Under the pieces are notes generated by a model. That model was not told the origin of the DNA. It saw nothing but the letters and a program-made list of their open reading frames with translations, and did no database searches. A stretch of DNA of 64,000 nucleotides from Alloprevotella sp. (GTDB lineage Bacteria; Bacteroidota; Bacteroidia; Bacteroidales; Bacteroidaceae), in contig JAFUXE010000029.1 of assembly GCA_017477205.1 (NCBI GenBank), forward strand, positions 1 to 64,000, read 5' to 3'. Position numbers and translations under genes: made by a program. Below, piece by piece: positions 16,330 to 26,359 of this stretch. Position 1 is the first letter of the stretch. Every line of letters begins with the position of its first letter.

Positions 16330-19300
16330 ATGTCGGAGGAACAGAACGGGAAGAAGCCCGAAATAGCGGAAACGGAGCCCGGCGCGGCCGCGCCGACGGA
16401 CGTGCGGCCTGCAAGGCGCCCGCTGTGGAGCCGCGCGCTGCTGGCTGTGGCGCGCGCGCTGTGGTGGTGCGTCGCGATTGCCGTGGGCCTTGTGCTGGCT
16501 GCGGGCGTCCTGCTCTACGTTCCCGGCGTCCAGCGGCGTGCCGTCAGGGAAGTGTGCGAAAGCCTGCGCGCTTCCAGCGGCTACGACGTGCGTCTGGCGA
16601 ACCTCCGCCTCGGCTTTCCCCTGCATCTTTCTGCCGACAGCCTCCTCGTCCTTGAGGAGGGCGACACGCTGCTCGCGGCTGACGCCTTGCGCCTGCACCT
16701 GCGGGCGATGCCTCTGCTGCGTGCCGAGGCGGACGTGGCAGGCCTTGACCTGCGCGGCGTGAGCCTCGACACCCGCCGCCTGGTGGGAGGCGTCCACGTG
16801 CGCGGGCGTCTGGGGCGCCTGTCGCTGGTTTCTGCGGCGGGCGGACGGCAGGAAAGCGTCGTCTTCAACTGGGAGACGCAGCACGTCCGCGTGGGGGCCG
16901 TCGAAATGGCCGACGCCGACGTCGCCGTCGTCCTTTCCGACACTGCGTTCACCGACACGCTCACGTCGCGCCCCTGGCTCATCAGCGTCGGCGGCGTGCG
17001 CCTGCGTAACGTGAAGGCGCGTGTGGCCCTGTCCGGGGACGTTCCTCCCCTTGCAGGCACGGACAGCATCCTTTCCGGACGCCCGCAGACCTGGGTGGCC
17101 CTTGAGGTGCCGAGGGCAAAGATGCTGGGCGGACATTTTGACACGGGACGCGGCATCTACGCCTTCCAAGGCCTCGACCTCGGCGACAGCCGTGCCGCCT
17201 ACACCACGCGTGGGCGCGACGGCACATGGCGGCGGCGCACCTCGCCCCTGCCGCTTCCCGACGACTGCAAGTTCACGCCCCGCGACACGCTGCATGCCCA
17301 TTGGGACTATACCGACAACTGCGCCGCCCTGGAAGCCTGGCGTCCCTTCGACGCTGCGCCGACAGGCCGTCTCGATACCGAAAACATCCTGCTCACAGAC
17401 GTCAACCTGCACCTGAATCCCTTCCGCTACACCGATGCCGGGGGCGTCGATGTGGACGTGCGCAGCGCCTCGTTGCGGGAAAGGAACAGCGGCCTCGCTG
17501 TTAACGGCCTCAAGGGCCGCGTCCGCGTGGACGATGACGGCCTCGACCTCCCCGACTTCGAGCTTCGCACGCCCTACACGACGCTGCGCCTCGGCGGCCG
17601 CATCCCCTGGAGCGCGCTTTCCGAAGGCTACGGCTCGGTGGACATGAACCTTGACGTGACGCTCGGCTGGCAGGACGTGACGCGCCTGGCGCGCGGCTAC
17701 GTGGCCGACGACCTGCTGCGCCGCTATCCCCACCGCCCGCTGACGCTGCGCGGACGCCTTCGCGGCAACACGCAGCACCTCTGGCTCTACGGCATGAACC
17801 TCCTCATGCCCGACGTGGTGGCAGGAACCCTTGACGGGCGCATAGACAACCTGACCGCAAGTCCCGCCGCAGACCTCAGCTTCAACCTCCGCACGGGCTC
17901 CCTCGTGCCTGCGCTCTTCCGCCAGTTCGCGCCCGATGCGGCGAAGACGGTGCGCCTTCCCGCCGCGATGACGGCGCGCGGCCACTTCCGCAATCGTCCC
18001 TTCGGTACGGGGCGTGCGGCTGACAACGCCGTCCGCCTGCTTTGCGACCTCGGCGTGGGGCAGGGGAGTGCCCACGTGGAAGCTGACATCGCCAGCCTTA
18101 ACGGCCTCGGCGGCACGACGCGCGGCGACAACTGGAAGCTCACGGCGCACACGCGGGCCTTCCCCGTCAGCGCTTTCCTCCCCGACATTCCGCTTTCTCC
18201 CCTCTCCGCACGCATCTCCGGCAGCGGAAATACCTTCGACGTCTTCGCACCGGGCGCACGCGTCGAAGCCAAGGCCGCCATCGACGGCGGTTCATACGGC
18301 GACATCAACCTGCAAGGCCTGCAGGCCGACCTGCTCCTGCGCGACGGCGATGCCACCGTAGGCCTCGCGGCCGAGTCTCCCGCCCTCGTTGCCAGCGGCA
18401 AGCTCACGGCCAGCATTGACCAGCTGGCATCCCTGGGCGAGCGCGATGCCCGCGACTTCCTCGCCGGACGCCTGGAGCTGGACGTCACGACGGCCGACCT
18501 TCGTGCCCTCGGGCTTACGGGCGACACCATTGAGGGCGGCGGCCGACTGGAAGCGGACTTTCGCACGGACAAGGACTTCCGCTGCTTCAGCGCCGAAGGC
18601 ACCGTGGGCAACATCTTCTTGCAGACAAACGAACAGGGCTTTGGCTCGGACGACCTGCGCTTCAGCCTCCTGACGGACAACGACACGACCTTCGTCAACG
18701 CCATGAGCGGCGACCTCGAGCTTCACGCGGGCGCCAACGGCAACCTTGACCGCCTGCTGCCGCGCCTCTCGACGCTGGCGGACGAAGCCATGCGGCAGGT
18801 GGAGCAGAAGTCCCTGGACATGGAAGCCCTGAAGCGGGAGTTCCCGCCCATGCGCGTGTACGTGACGGCCAAGAAAGAGAACCCGCTGAGCGGCTACTTG
18901 CAGCTGCGCGGCATAGCGTTTGACTCCGTACACATCAACCTGCGTGCGCATCCCGAAAGCGGGCTCACGGGCGACGCCTACATGAACTCCCTGTCGCGCG
19001 GCAACCTTCTCCTCGACGAGCTGGGGCTTACTCTGGCGCAGGACACGACGGGGCTGGCCCTGAAAGGCTTTGTCCGCAACTACAAGCGCAAGAACCCGAC
19101 GAAGTTCGACGCCCGCCTCGACGGCCACATCTACGCCTCGACGGCCGAAATCGGGGCACAGTTCTTCGACAACGCGGGAGAAAAGAGCATCGACCTCGGT
19201 GTGCGCGCCGGGCTGGCCGATGACGGCATCAACGTTTCCCTGTTCCCGCAGCATCCCGTCCTGGCCTACCGCACGTTCACGCTCAACACGGACAACTTCA

Positions 19301-21387
19301 TATACCTCGGCGAGGGCGGACAGATACGGGCGGACGTGGACCTCGTTGCCGACGACGGCACGGGACTCCGCATCCTGAGCGAGCCCGAGGACAGCGTAAA
19401 CGACATCACAGTCTCTGCCTACAACATCAATCTCACGGAACTCTCCAACGTAGTGCCCTATCTGCCCAAGATGGACGGCATGCTGAACGGCGACTTCCAC
19501 GTGCTGGACAACCACGAGACGCTCAGCGCGATGGGCTCCCTGGAGGCCAAGAGCTTCGCCTACGCAGGAACGTCCCTTGGCGACGTAGGTGCCGACGTCG
19601 TTTACCTGCCGCAGGGCGAGGACGAGCACTTCGCATCCGCATACATACGTGCCGGGGAGAGCGAAGTGATGCAGGCGGAGGGCACCTACTACGGGAAGAC
19701 CGACATCTTCGACGGCTTTGCCGAGCTTCACGACTTCCCGATGTCGCTGCTGAATGCCTTCCTGGAGGGCTCCGAAGTGGCCCTTGACGGCCATGCAGGC
19801 GGCATGCTTTCCGTCAAAGGGCACCTGGACAGCCCTGACATCAACGGTTCCATCGCCCTTGACTCGGCACACGTCTATTCCCCGGCCTACGGCTTCCGCT
19901 TCCAGATGGACGAACAGCCCATCCCCTTCGAGCATTCCCGCATCCGCTTCGAGAACTACCAGCTCACATCTACCGGCAAGAACCCGCTCACCCTGGACGG
20001 CGACATCAACATGAAGGACTTCGGGAACATCCGCCTGAACCTTGCGATGCAGGGCAAGGACTTCGAGCTTATCAACACGCCGCGCACGAAGTACAGCACC
20101 GTCTTCGGCACCGTTTTCAGCGACCTGACGGGCAGCATCACGGGAACGCTCTCCAACCTCACCATACGCGGAAAGCTTGACATCCTTGAGAAAACGGACA
20201 TGACCTATATCCTGAAGGACTCTCCCCTGACCGTTGACAACCGGCTTGACGACCTCGTGCAGTTCGTGTCCTTCGAGGATTCCACCTACTACGACGACCT
20301 CGCCGAGGAGTCCTTGAACATCAACATGATCCTGGGCATCAACGTCAGCGAGGACGCCCGCTTCCGCTGCTTCCTCAGCGAGGACGGCAAGAGCTACGCA
20401 AGCCTCGTGGGCGGCGGCGCACTCACCTTCCGCTATACACCCGAAGGCAACATGCGGCTGACCGGAAAGCTGACGGCGCAAAGCGGCGACATGAAGTACG
20501 AACTGCCTGTCATTCCGCTCCGCACCTTCAACCTCGTAGAGGGAAGCAGCATCGAGTTCACCGGCGACCCGACGAACCCGACGCTTTCCCTGCAAGCGAA
20601 GGAGCGCATGAAGGTGCTCATCACGGGTGAGGACGACCGGCAGCGTGCCGTGGCCTTCGACGTGGGCGTGGCACTGAGCAACTCGCTCGACAACATGGGA
20701 CTGGAATTCACCATCGAGGCTCCCGAAGACCTCACCATACAGAACCAGCTGGCTTCCATGACCGCCGAACAGCGCGGAAAAGCCGCCGTCGCCATGATGG
20801 CAACGGGCATGTACCTGACAGACTCGGGCTCGATGTCCTCCGGCTTCAAGGCAAACAACGCCCTGAACGCCTTCCTTCAGAACGAAATACAGAACATCGC
20901 GGGCAACGCCCTGAAAACGGTGGACCTCTCCGTAGGCGTGGAGAGCGGAACGTCCATGGTGGGAACGCAGACGACGGACTATTCCTTCCAGTTCAGCAAG
21001 CGCTTCTGGGGCGACCGCATCCGCGTCGTCATCGGAGGCCGTGTTTCGGCAGGCGAGAATGCTGACAACCGCGCGGAGAGCATCATCAACAACGTCTCCG
21101 TGGAGTACAAACTGAATCGCGGAGCCACGCAATACGTGCGCCTCTTCTACGACCGCGACCAGCAAGACCCCTTCGAGGGACAGCTGACCGAGACGGGCGT
21201 GGGATGGAGCGTGCGCAACAAGGCCGACAGCCTCGGCGACCTGCTCCTCTTCTGGCGAAAGCGCAAGGAGGAACCGCAGCCCTTCACCGCTGGGAAGCCT
21301 GCGGAGGACGCGGCGACGGACGAAAACCCGGAGACTGGCCGCGCGACAACCGGGACAAACAACGACACTACGACAAATGCGCAATAA
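16330..21387 (+). CDS. tamB: TamB-like translocation and assembly module protein
   Basis: A 1685-residue AsmA/TamB-type protein. A short cytosolic N-terminus is followed by one inner-membrane anchor (about residues 40-70, ALWWCVAIAVGLVLAAGVLL). A very long beta-rich periplasmic region follows. The C-terminal DUF490/TamB domain is clear: AQSGDMKYELPVIPLRTF, then SSIEFTGDPTNPTLSLQA and AMMATGMYLTD. TamB proteins form a periplasmic groove that works with an Omp85 barrel in outer-membrane protein or lipid transport. The next gene is exactly such a barrel and overlaps by 11 bp. The start at 16330 is preferred to 16309 because the upstream codons lie in the promoter. Confidence 0.93.
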   Translation: MSEEQNGKKPEIAETEPGAAAPTDVRPARRPLWSRALLAVARALWWCVAIAVGLVLAAGVLLYVPGVQRRAVREVCESLRASSGYDVRLANLRLGFPLHLSADSLLVLEEGDTLLAADALRLHLRAMPLLRAEADVAGLDLRGVSLDTRRLVGGVHVRGRLGRLSLVSAAGGRQESVVFNWETQHVRVGAVEMADADVAVVLSDTAFTDTLTSRPWLISVGGVRLRNVKARVALSGDVPPLAGTDSILSGRPQTWVALEVPRAKMLGGHFDTGRGIYAFQGLDLGDSRAAYTTRGRDGTWRRRTSPLPLPDDCKFTPRDTLHAHWDYTDNCAALEAWRPFDAAPTGRLDTENILLTDVNLHLNPFRYTDAGGVDVDVRSASLRERNSGLAVNGLKGRVRVDDDGLDLPDFELRTPYTTLRLGGRIPWSALSEGYGSVDMNLDVTLGWQDVTRLARGYVADDLLRRYPHRPLTLRGRLRGNTQHLWLYGMNLLMPDVVAGTLDGRIDNLTASPAADLSFNLRTGSLVPALFRQFAPDAAKTVRLPAAMTARGHFRNRPFGTGRAADNAVRLLCDLGVGQGSAHVEADIASLNGLGGTTRGDNWKLTAHTRAFPVSAFLPDIPLSPLSARISGSGNTFDVFAPGARVEAKAAIDGGSYGDINLQGLQADLLLRDGDATVGLAAESPALVASGKLTASIDQLASLGERDARDFLAGRLELDVTTADLRALGLTGDTIEGGGRLEADFRTDKDFRCFSAEGTVGNIFLQTNEQGFGSDDLRFSLLTDNDTTFVNAMSGDLELHAGANGNLDRLLPRLSTLADEAMRQVEQKSLDMEALKREFPPMRVYVTAKKENPLSGYLQLRGIAFDSVHINLRAHPESGLTGDAYMNSLSRGNLLLDELGLTLAQDTTGLALKGFVRNYKRKNPTKFDARLDGHIYASTAEIGAQFFDNAGEKSIDLGVRAGLADDGINVSLFPQHPVLAYRTFTLNTDNFIYLGEGGQIRADVDLVADDGTGLRILSEPEDSVNDITVSAYNINLTELSNVVPYLPKMDGMLNGDFHVLDNHETLSAMGSLEAKSFAYAGTSLGDVGADVVYLPQGEDEHFASAYIRAGESEVMQAEGTYYGKTDIFDGFAELHDFPMSLLNAFLEGSEVALDGHAGGMLSVKGHLDSPDINGSIALDSAHVYSPAYGFRFQMDEQPIPFEHSRIRFENYQLTSTGKNPLTLDGDINMKDFGNIRLNLAMQGKDFELINTPRTKYSTVFGTVFSDLTGSITGTLSNLTIRGKLDILEKTDMTYILKDSPLTVDNRLDDLVQFVSFEDSTYYDDLAEESLNINMILGINVSEDARFRCFLSEDGKSYASLVGGGALTFRYTPEGNMRLTGKLTAQSGDMKYELPVIPLRTFNLVEGSSIEFTGDPTNPTLSLQAKERMKVLITGEDDRQRAVAFDVGVALSNSLDNMGLEFTIEAPEDLTIQNQLASMTAEQRGKAAVAMMATGMYLTDSGSMSSGFKANNALNAFLQNEIQNIAGNALKTVDLSVGVESGTSMVGTQTTDYSFQFSKRFWGDRIRVVIGGRVSAGENADNRAESIINNVSVEYKLNRGATQYVRLFYDRDQQDPFEGQLTETGVGWSVRNKADSLGDLLLFWRKRKEEPQPFTAGKPAEDAATDENPETGRATTGTNNDTTTNAQ

Positions 21388-23896
21388 CAGACGACATACG
21401 TGCCCCCTGCGGCTCGCCCTGTGCCTCCTGACGGGCTGCCTGCTTGCAGCCTGTTCCACGACGTCGCAGATTCCCGACGACGAGCAGCTCTACATCGGCA
21501 TCGACAATATAGACTACAGTTCCAAGCCGACGCGTCGCGAGCTGATACGCCGCGACTCCGTGGGTGTCATCACGACCATCAGCGACGCCGTAATCGCTGT
21601 GGACAACATCCTTGAGGGACGCGTGGACGACGGCATCGTGGGCAAGCTTCGCGAGGATGCTCTCAATGCCTTGACATCCAAGAAGAAGCTGACGGAGGAA
21701 CAGCGCGCCGCAGATGCCGAAGCCGCTGTGGAGCGGAAAGCCTTTGAGACGGCGAAGGAGGAAGTGGAGGCGGTGCTGGCCTATCCGCCCAACAACGCCC
21801 TTTTCGGCTCCAGCAGCGTGCGCTCGCCCCTGCAAATCGGCCTTTGGGTGCATTCGGGCTTCGCAAACGCCGAGGGAAAATTTGGGAAGTGGATATACAA
21901 AACCTTCGGACGGCAGCCGGTGCTCGTCAGCACGGTCTCTCCCGACCTCCGTGCCAAGGTGGCGCAGAACACGTTGCGCAACTACGGTTTCTTCCGCGGG
22001 CAGGTGGGCTACGACGTCCTCACGCAGAAGAATCCCAAGAAGGCGCGCGTACGATACAACGTGGCCGTCGGCCCGCTCACGCGCCTGGACACGGTGAGCT
22101 ACCTCGGCTTTGTCGGGGCACAGGACAGCCTGCTGCGTGCCAACGAGCAAAAAAAGATTTTGAGGCAGGACAAGCCCTTCAGCGTCGTGGACCTTGCGAA
22201 CGAACAGACCCGCATCGGCAAACTGTTCCGCGAGAACGGCTACTTCTTCTGGCAGGATGCCTACACGACGTACCAGGCCGACACCTTGCAGAAGCCGTTG
22301 CGCGCACAACTGCACGTGCAGCCTCGCAAGGGCATCGCCGCGCAGGCCTTGCGCCCCTGGTATATCGGACACACCTACGTTGCCATGCGGCGTTCCGAGC
22401 GCGACCAGCTCACCACGACGCGCGGACGTCGCGGCATGACGCTTAGCTACAGCGGCGAGATGCCGCCCCTGATGCCCCGCATGTGGCGGCAGGCGATTAC
22501 CCACCGGCGCGGGAAGCCCTACAACTATACCGACCAGCAGAACACGCTGGAGAAACTTTCTGCCCTGGGACTTTTCAGCCAGATGGACGTCAACTACGTG
22601 CCCCGCGACACCACGGCCACGTGCGACACGCTGGACATCTACGTGACGGCACTCCTTGACAAGCCCTTCGACTCGGACTTCGAGATGAACGCCACGCTAC
22701 GGAGCAACCAGCAGGTGGGCCCCGGACTTTCCTACTCCCTGAACCGCCGCAACGCCTTCCGGGGCGGCGAAACGGTCTCCTTCAAGCTTTTCGGCTCCTA
22801 CGAGTGGCAGATACGCAGCGGCTCGACTGCCAGCAACTCCCTGCTTGACAGCTACGAGCTCGGCTCGCAACTTTCCTTCAAGTTCCCGCGCTTCTTCGCG
22901 CCCTTCATCTCGCGCCGCCGCCTGCGCTTCCCCGCGGAGACGACCTTCGCGCTGGACGGCGACTGGAAGCGCCGCGCGGGATTCTTCACCATCATCGGTG
23001 CGGGCATCAGCGCGAAATACAACTGGCACAGGCGTCAGAACGTGCTCCACGAGCTCACGCCGCTGAGCATAGAGTTCGATAAAACCATCAACACCTCGGA
23101 GGCTTTCGACTCCATCATGCTCGCCAACCCCGCGCTCTCCGTCGCCATGCGCAACCAGTTTATCCCGACGATGTCCTACATGCTGACGTACAGCAGTCCC
23201 GCAGGTACGCGACGTCCGCTCTGGCTTCAGGTCAGCGCGAAGGAAGGCGGCAACCTGCTCAGCGGGGCCTACGCAGTGGCGCGGGAAAGCTGGACGAAGG
23301 CCGACAAACGCATGCTGGGAAGTCCCTTTGCCCAGTTCGTGAAATCTACCGCCGAAGTACACTATACCATCCCCCTTACGCCCGAACTTACGTTTGCAAC
23401 GCGCTTCTATGGCGGCGCGCTGTGGGCATACGGAAACAGCAGTCGCGCGCCATACGCCGAGCAGTTCTATGTCGGCGGTGCCAACAGCATCCGCGGCTTC
23501 ATGGTGCGCAGCATAGGCCCCGGCCGCTATCGCAGCCCCAATGCCAAATATTCCTATATCGACCAGACGGGCGAGGTGAAGCTTGAAGCCAACGCCGAAC
23601 TCCGTGCGCACCTTTTCGGCTCGTTGCACGGCGCGCTGTTCCTCGATGCGGGCAACGTATGGCTGCTGCGTGCCGACCCGATGCGTCCCGATGCCGCCCT
23701 GCGTTCCAACACGCTGAAGGACATTGCCGTCGGCACGGGGCTTGGCCTGCGCTACGACCTCGAATTTCTCATTCTCCGCCTGGATCTTGGCGTAGGTCTT
23801 CACGCACCCTACGACACCGGGCACGGGGGCTTCTTCAATATGCACCGCCTTGGCGACATGCTCAACCTGCACTTCGCCATCGGCTATCCCTTCTAA
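21377..23896 (+). CDS. lipoprotein TamA/BamA-family (Omp85) outer-membrane protein
   Basis: An 839-residue Omp85-family protein with a lipoprotein signal: CLLTGCLLAAC places the lipidated Cys at 26, the form usual in Bacteroidetes TamA-like partners of TamB. The N-terminal half (about 30-430) should hold POTRA domains (NYGFFRGQVGYDV, VDLANEQTRIGKLFRENGYF). The C-terminal half is the 16-strand barrel; IRGFMVRSIGPG is the lid-lock (V/I)RGF motif of loop 6. It ends in a hydrophobic residue, IGYPF, as barrel proteins do. It probably inserts or modifies outer-membrane components together with TamB. The first ATG overlaps tamB by 11 bp, indicating translational coupling. Confidence 0.93.
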   Translation: MRNNRRHTCPLRLALCLLTGCLLAACSTTSQIPDDEQLYIGIDNIDYSSKPTRRELIRRDSVGVITTISDAVIAVDNILEGRVDDGIVGKLREDALNALTSKKKLTEEQRAADAEAAVERKAFETAKEEVEAVLAYPPNNALFGSSSVRSPLQIGLWVHSGFANAEGKFGKWIYKTFGRQPVLVSTVSPDLRAKVAQNTLRNYGFFRGQVGYDVLTQKNPKKARVRYNVAVGPLTRLDTVSYLGFVGAQDSLLRANEQKKILRQDKPFSVVDLANEQTRIGKLFRENGYFFWQDAYTTYQADTLQKPLRAQLHVQPRKGIAAQALRPWYIGHTYVAMRRSERDQLTTTRGRRGMTLSYSGEMPPLMPRMWRQAITHRRGKPYNYTDQQNTLEKLSALGLFSQMDVNYVPRDTTATCDTLDIYVTALLDKPFDSDFEMNATLRSNQQVGPGLSYSLNRRNAFRGGETVSFKLFGSYEWQIRSGSTASNSLLDSYELGSQLSFKFPRFFAPFISRRRLRFPAETTFALDGDWKRRAGFFTIIGAGISAKYNWHRRQNVLHELTPLSIEFDKTINTSEAFDSIMLANPALSVAMRNQFIPTMSYMLTYSSPAGTRRPLWLQVSAKEGGNLLSGAYAVARESWTKADKRMLGSPFAQFVKSTAEVHYTIPLTPELTFATRFYGGALWAYGNSSRAPYAEQFYVGGANSIRGFMVRSIGPGRYRSPNAKYSYIDQTGEVKLEANAELRAHLFGSLHGALFLDAGNVWLLRADPMRPDAALRSNTLKDIAVGTGLGLRYDLEFLILRLDLGVGLHAPYDTGHGGFFNMHRLGDMLNLHFAIGYPF

Positions 23897-23943
23897 TGCA
23901 AAAACGTAATCCACATAATCAATAACTCTTTACACTACCAACT

Positions 23944-25152
23944 ATGAACAAGTATTTCTATGCCGAAGCCGGCTCGTCTCCCAGTACCAAGGCACTGAGC
24001 GTTGAAGAACTCATCGCCGCCGGAATCACTCCCGAAACCTTGGTGTGGCGCAAAGGAATGCCCGAATGGGTTCCTGCCAGCACCGTTCCCGAAGTGGCTC
24101 AAGCCTTCCCCGCTCCCGCGGCAGCACCTGCTCCCGTGGCACCGCCTCCCGCTCCGCAGCCTGCTCCTCAACCCGCCCCTGTGCCGACACCTCAGGCAGC
24201 TCCCGCTCCGCAGCCTGCTCCCGTTGAGCCTGTGCCTGCTCCTGCGCCTCAACCCGCCCCTGTGCCGACACCTCAGGTAGCCCCCGCTCCGCAGTCTGCC
24301 CCCGTTGAGCCTGTGCGTGCGCCCCTTCTCTATGGTCCACCTCCCAGGGACATCCCAACCCCTGCACCCATCCCTGACGCCGTAATGGAAGCCTTCCCCG
24401 GAGAGGGGAGAGTGGAAGGCTCCTCTGGCAGCAAACTTTGGATATGGATTGTGCTTGCCCTCGTCGTGCTGGGTGGCATCGGTGCCGGCCTGTTTTTCTT
24501 CCTCAGTAGCTCTGACAGCAACTCCGACGAGGAAGCCGACAAACCGAAGACTGAAAAGAAGGCCGAGGTGAAGCCCGTGGAAGCAAAGGCCGTGAGCGCG
24601 GAAGACGTGTGGAAGACATTGTCGAATCCGCAACTCACCTTCGACGAGCTGAAAAGTCTGCAGGCGGCAGGCGCCAATCTTCCGGCAGAAGCCGACACGC
24701 TGGTAAGACGCCTCGAAGGATACTTCAACATCGCCAACCTGCTGCATGAAGGCAAGCTTGACGAGGCTTACAAGGCACAGGAGGAAACGAAAGCCCTCCT
24801 TCCTGCGCATGAGAACTTCCTGAATGCCGCATCCCGCAGCTTCGTGGACGGAGAGGGGAACGTCGTGAAGTACACCGCAGCGGCTGCCGAGAAGGCAAAG
24901 GCCGTGTTCGCAGCAAACTTCGCCCAGTACAAATCTTTCGCAGCACTGAACGAAATCGCCTCCAACGAGGAGGTTCGTAAGGCGCAGGAGGCACCCGCCG
25001 CCGCACCTGCCGCACCTGCTCCCGCAAGACAGCAGGCTCGTCCCGTACAGCGCACAACGACAACGCCCGTAAGGACTACGCGAACGACAACGAGCAACGG
25101 CATGCGCGACGACGTAAGACGTCAGTTCGACCGCGCGCGTCGTGGATATTAA
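23944..25152 (+). CDS. GYF_2-domain membrane protein with Pro/Ala-rich linker (first paralogue)
   Basis: A 402-residue protein. Residues 1-55 form a GYF_2 domain (YAEAGSSPSTKALSVEEL, TPETLVWRKGMPEWVPAS). Residues about 57-135 are a Pro/Ala/Gln repeat linker. One membrane segment (WIWIVLALVVLGGIGAGLFFF) lies near 162-182. The rest is an acidic and helical domain of unknown fold with a low-complexity Thr/Arg tail (TTTTPVRTTRTTTS). GYF_2 domains bind proline-rich peptides in the cytosol. The segment LYGPPPRDIPTPAPIPDAV before the membrane span also occurs in the next gene. It follows the TamA-like gene by 47 bp and may share its transcript. Confidence 0.82.
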   Translation: MNKYFYAEAGSSPSTKALSVEELIAAGITPETLVWRKGMPEWVPASTVPEVAQAFPAPAAAPAPVAPPPAPQPAPQPAPVPTPQAAPAPQPAPVEPVPAPAPQPAPVPTPQVAPAPQSAPVEPVRAPLLYGPPPRDIPTPAPIPDAVMEAFPGEGRVEGSSGSKLWIWIVLALVVLGGIGAGLFFFLSSSDSNSDEEADKPKTEKKAEVKPVEAKAVSAEDVWKTLSNPQLTFDELKSLQAAGANLPAEADTLVRRLEGYFNIANLLHEGKLDEAYKAQEETKALLPAHENFLNAASRSFVDGEGNVVKYTAAAAEKAKAVFAANFAQYKSFAALNEIASNEEVRKAQEAPAAAPAAPAPARQQARPVQRTTTTPVRTTRTTTSNGMRDDVRRQFDRARRGY

Positions 25153-25182
25153 GCACACCTGTTTCCTAAAGCCCAAAAGGTT

Positions 25183-26244
25183 ATGAGCCAGTATTATTTC
25201 ACCGACGCCGACTTCTCCTCGAAGGGACCGTTTGAAGTGCCCGACCTCCTTGCGCACGGCGTGACGGAGGAAACCCTCATCTGGCAGGAGGGCATGGAGG
25301 ACTGGATGCCTGCTGCCAAGGTGCCGGAGGTGAAGCGCGCCTTGGACAACAGGCCCATAAGGAGTGACGATAGCAAATCTGCAAGCAAGGGGAACCTGAG
25401 AGCCGCTCCCGCAGGAGGGAGGAGGATGGAGGCTCCGACCGTTCTCTATGGTCCACCTCCCAGCGACATCCTCCCTCCAGCACCAATCTATGGCCCACCT
25501 CCCAGGGACATCCCAACCCCTGCACCCATCCCTGACGCCGTAATGGAAGCCTCCTCACCCGACTCGCCTTGTCTTCCCCCGGAGGGGGCGGAATCCGAAC
25601 ACCAGGATGTTAGGACTGTTCCGGAAAAGAGTCAGGAAGGGGCTTCGGAATCTGCGGAGATGTTTGCTCCTTCCAAACGGAAGAGTTCTTGGTGGAAGAC
25701 CTCTTTGGCGCTCTTCATCTTTGCCGTTTGCCTTTTGGCGATTTTCGTGCTTGGCGTCAAACTTGACAGCGCTACTTCTCGTGCGCGTGAGGCCGAGCGT
25801 CAAAACAGGACGCTCAGCGAACGTCTTGACAATATAGCTGTGGTCTATCCGCTTGTCATCACGGATGTTGAGATTGCCAACGTTGAGAAAGACGGCACAG
25901 TCGTTACTGACTACGGCGGCAATATCTATAGCTGGGAGACGTACTATATACGCCCCAGAATCAAGTACGAAGGCCTTGTGGCGGGTGATGCCGTGACGAT
26001 AGAGATGCGGTTCTATACTCCGAGCGGTACGCTGAGCAGAGGCTCTGCCTCCCCTGATGGATGCACACTGAAGGAGGTAACGACGATTTGGCAGGAAAGC
26101 GGAGAGTTGGAGTTCCTTGGATGGGGTAGCCAGAATCGCGGAAATTGGCCAGCAGGAACTTACCGCATGGAGTTCTGGGTGGGCGATGTCTGCCTGAAGA
26201 CTCACACCTTCAAGATTCTCGGAGACCTCGACACCGCTCTGTAG
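25183..26244 (+). CDS. GYF_2-domain membrane protein (second paralogue)
   Basis: A 353-residue paralogue of the preceding protein. It has an N-terminal GYF_2 domain (YYFTDADFSSKGPFEVPDLL, TLIWQEGMEDWMPAA), a Pro-rich linker with two copies of YGPPP(S/R)DI, and one membrane segment (TSLALFIFAVCLLAIFVLGV, about 172-191). A short coiled coil (ARAEAERQNRTLSERL-like) follows, then a C-terminal beta-sandwich-like domain (WGSQNRGNWPAGTYRMEFWV). The topology suggests GYF inside and the beta domain in the periplasm. The gap to the first paralogue is 30 bp, and a strong terminator follows. Function is unknown; the tandem pair suggests they work together. Confidence 0.8.
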   Translation: MSQYYFTDADFSSKGPFEVPDLLAHGVTEETLIWQEGMEDWMPAAKVPEVKRALDNRPIRSDDSKSASKGNLRAAPAGGRRMEAPTVLYGPPPSDILPPAPIYGPPPRDIPTPAPIPDAVMEASSPDSPCLPPEGAESEHQDVRTVPEKSQEGASESAEMFAPSKRKSSWWKTSLALFIFAVCLLAIFVLGVKLDSATSRAREAERQNRTLSERLDNIAVVYPLVITDVEIANVEKDGTVVTDYGGNIYSWETYYIRPRIKYEGLVAGDAVTIEMRFYTPSGTLSRGSASPDGCTLKEVTTIWQESGELEFLGWGSQNRGNWPAGTYRMEFWVGDVCLKTHTFKILGDLDTAL

Positions 26245-26266
26245 AGCCCTCAGAAGTGTGTAATAT

Positions 26267-26305
26267 GATACGGGCATCGACATTTCTTGTGCCGATGCCC
26301 GTATC
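26267..26305. terminator. terminator after the GYF gene pair
   Basis: GATACGGGCATCG (26267-26279) and CGATGCCCGTATC (26293-26305) are perfect 13-bp arms with a 13-nt loop. It lies between the convergent ends of the GYF gene and the minus-strand gene at 26360, so it can serve both. Confidence 0.75.
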
Positions 26306-26359
26306 GTATCCTGCAGAGCCTATGCTTTTTGCGGGTACACGTTGTAGAAAAAGCAGGCA

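Noticed and set aside
18292..21459. 1055-codon minus-strand ORF over tamB
   Set aside because: Antisense shadow without recognisable domains; the TamB C-terminal domain is clear on the plus strand.
23935..25257. 440-codon minus-strand ORF over the first GYF gene
   Set aside because: Arises from the Pro-rich linker repeat read backwards; no domain.
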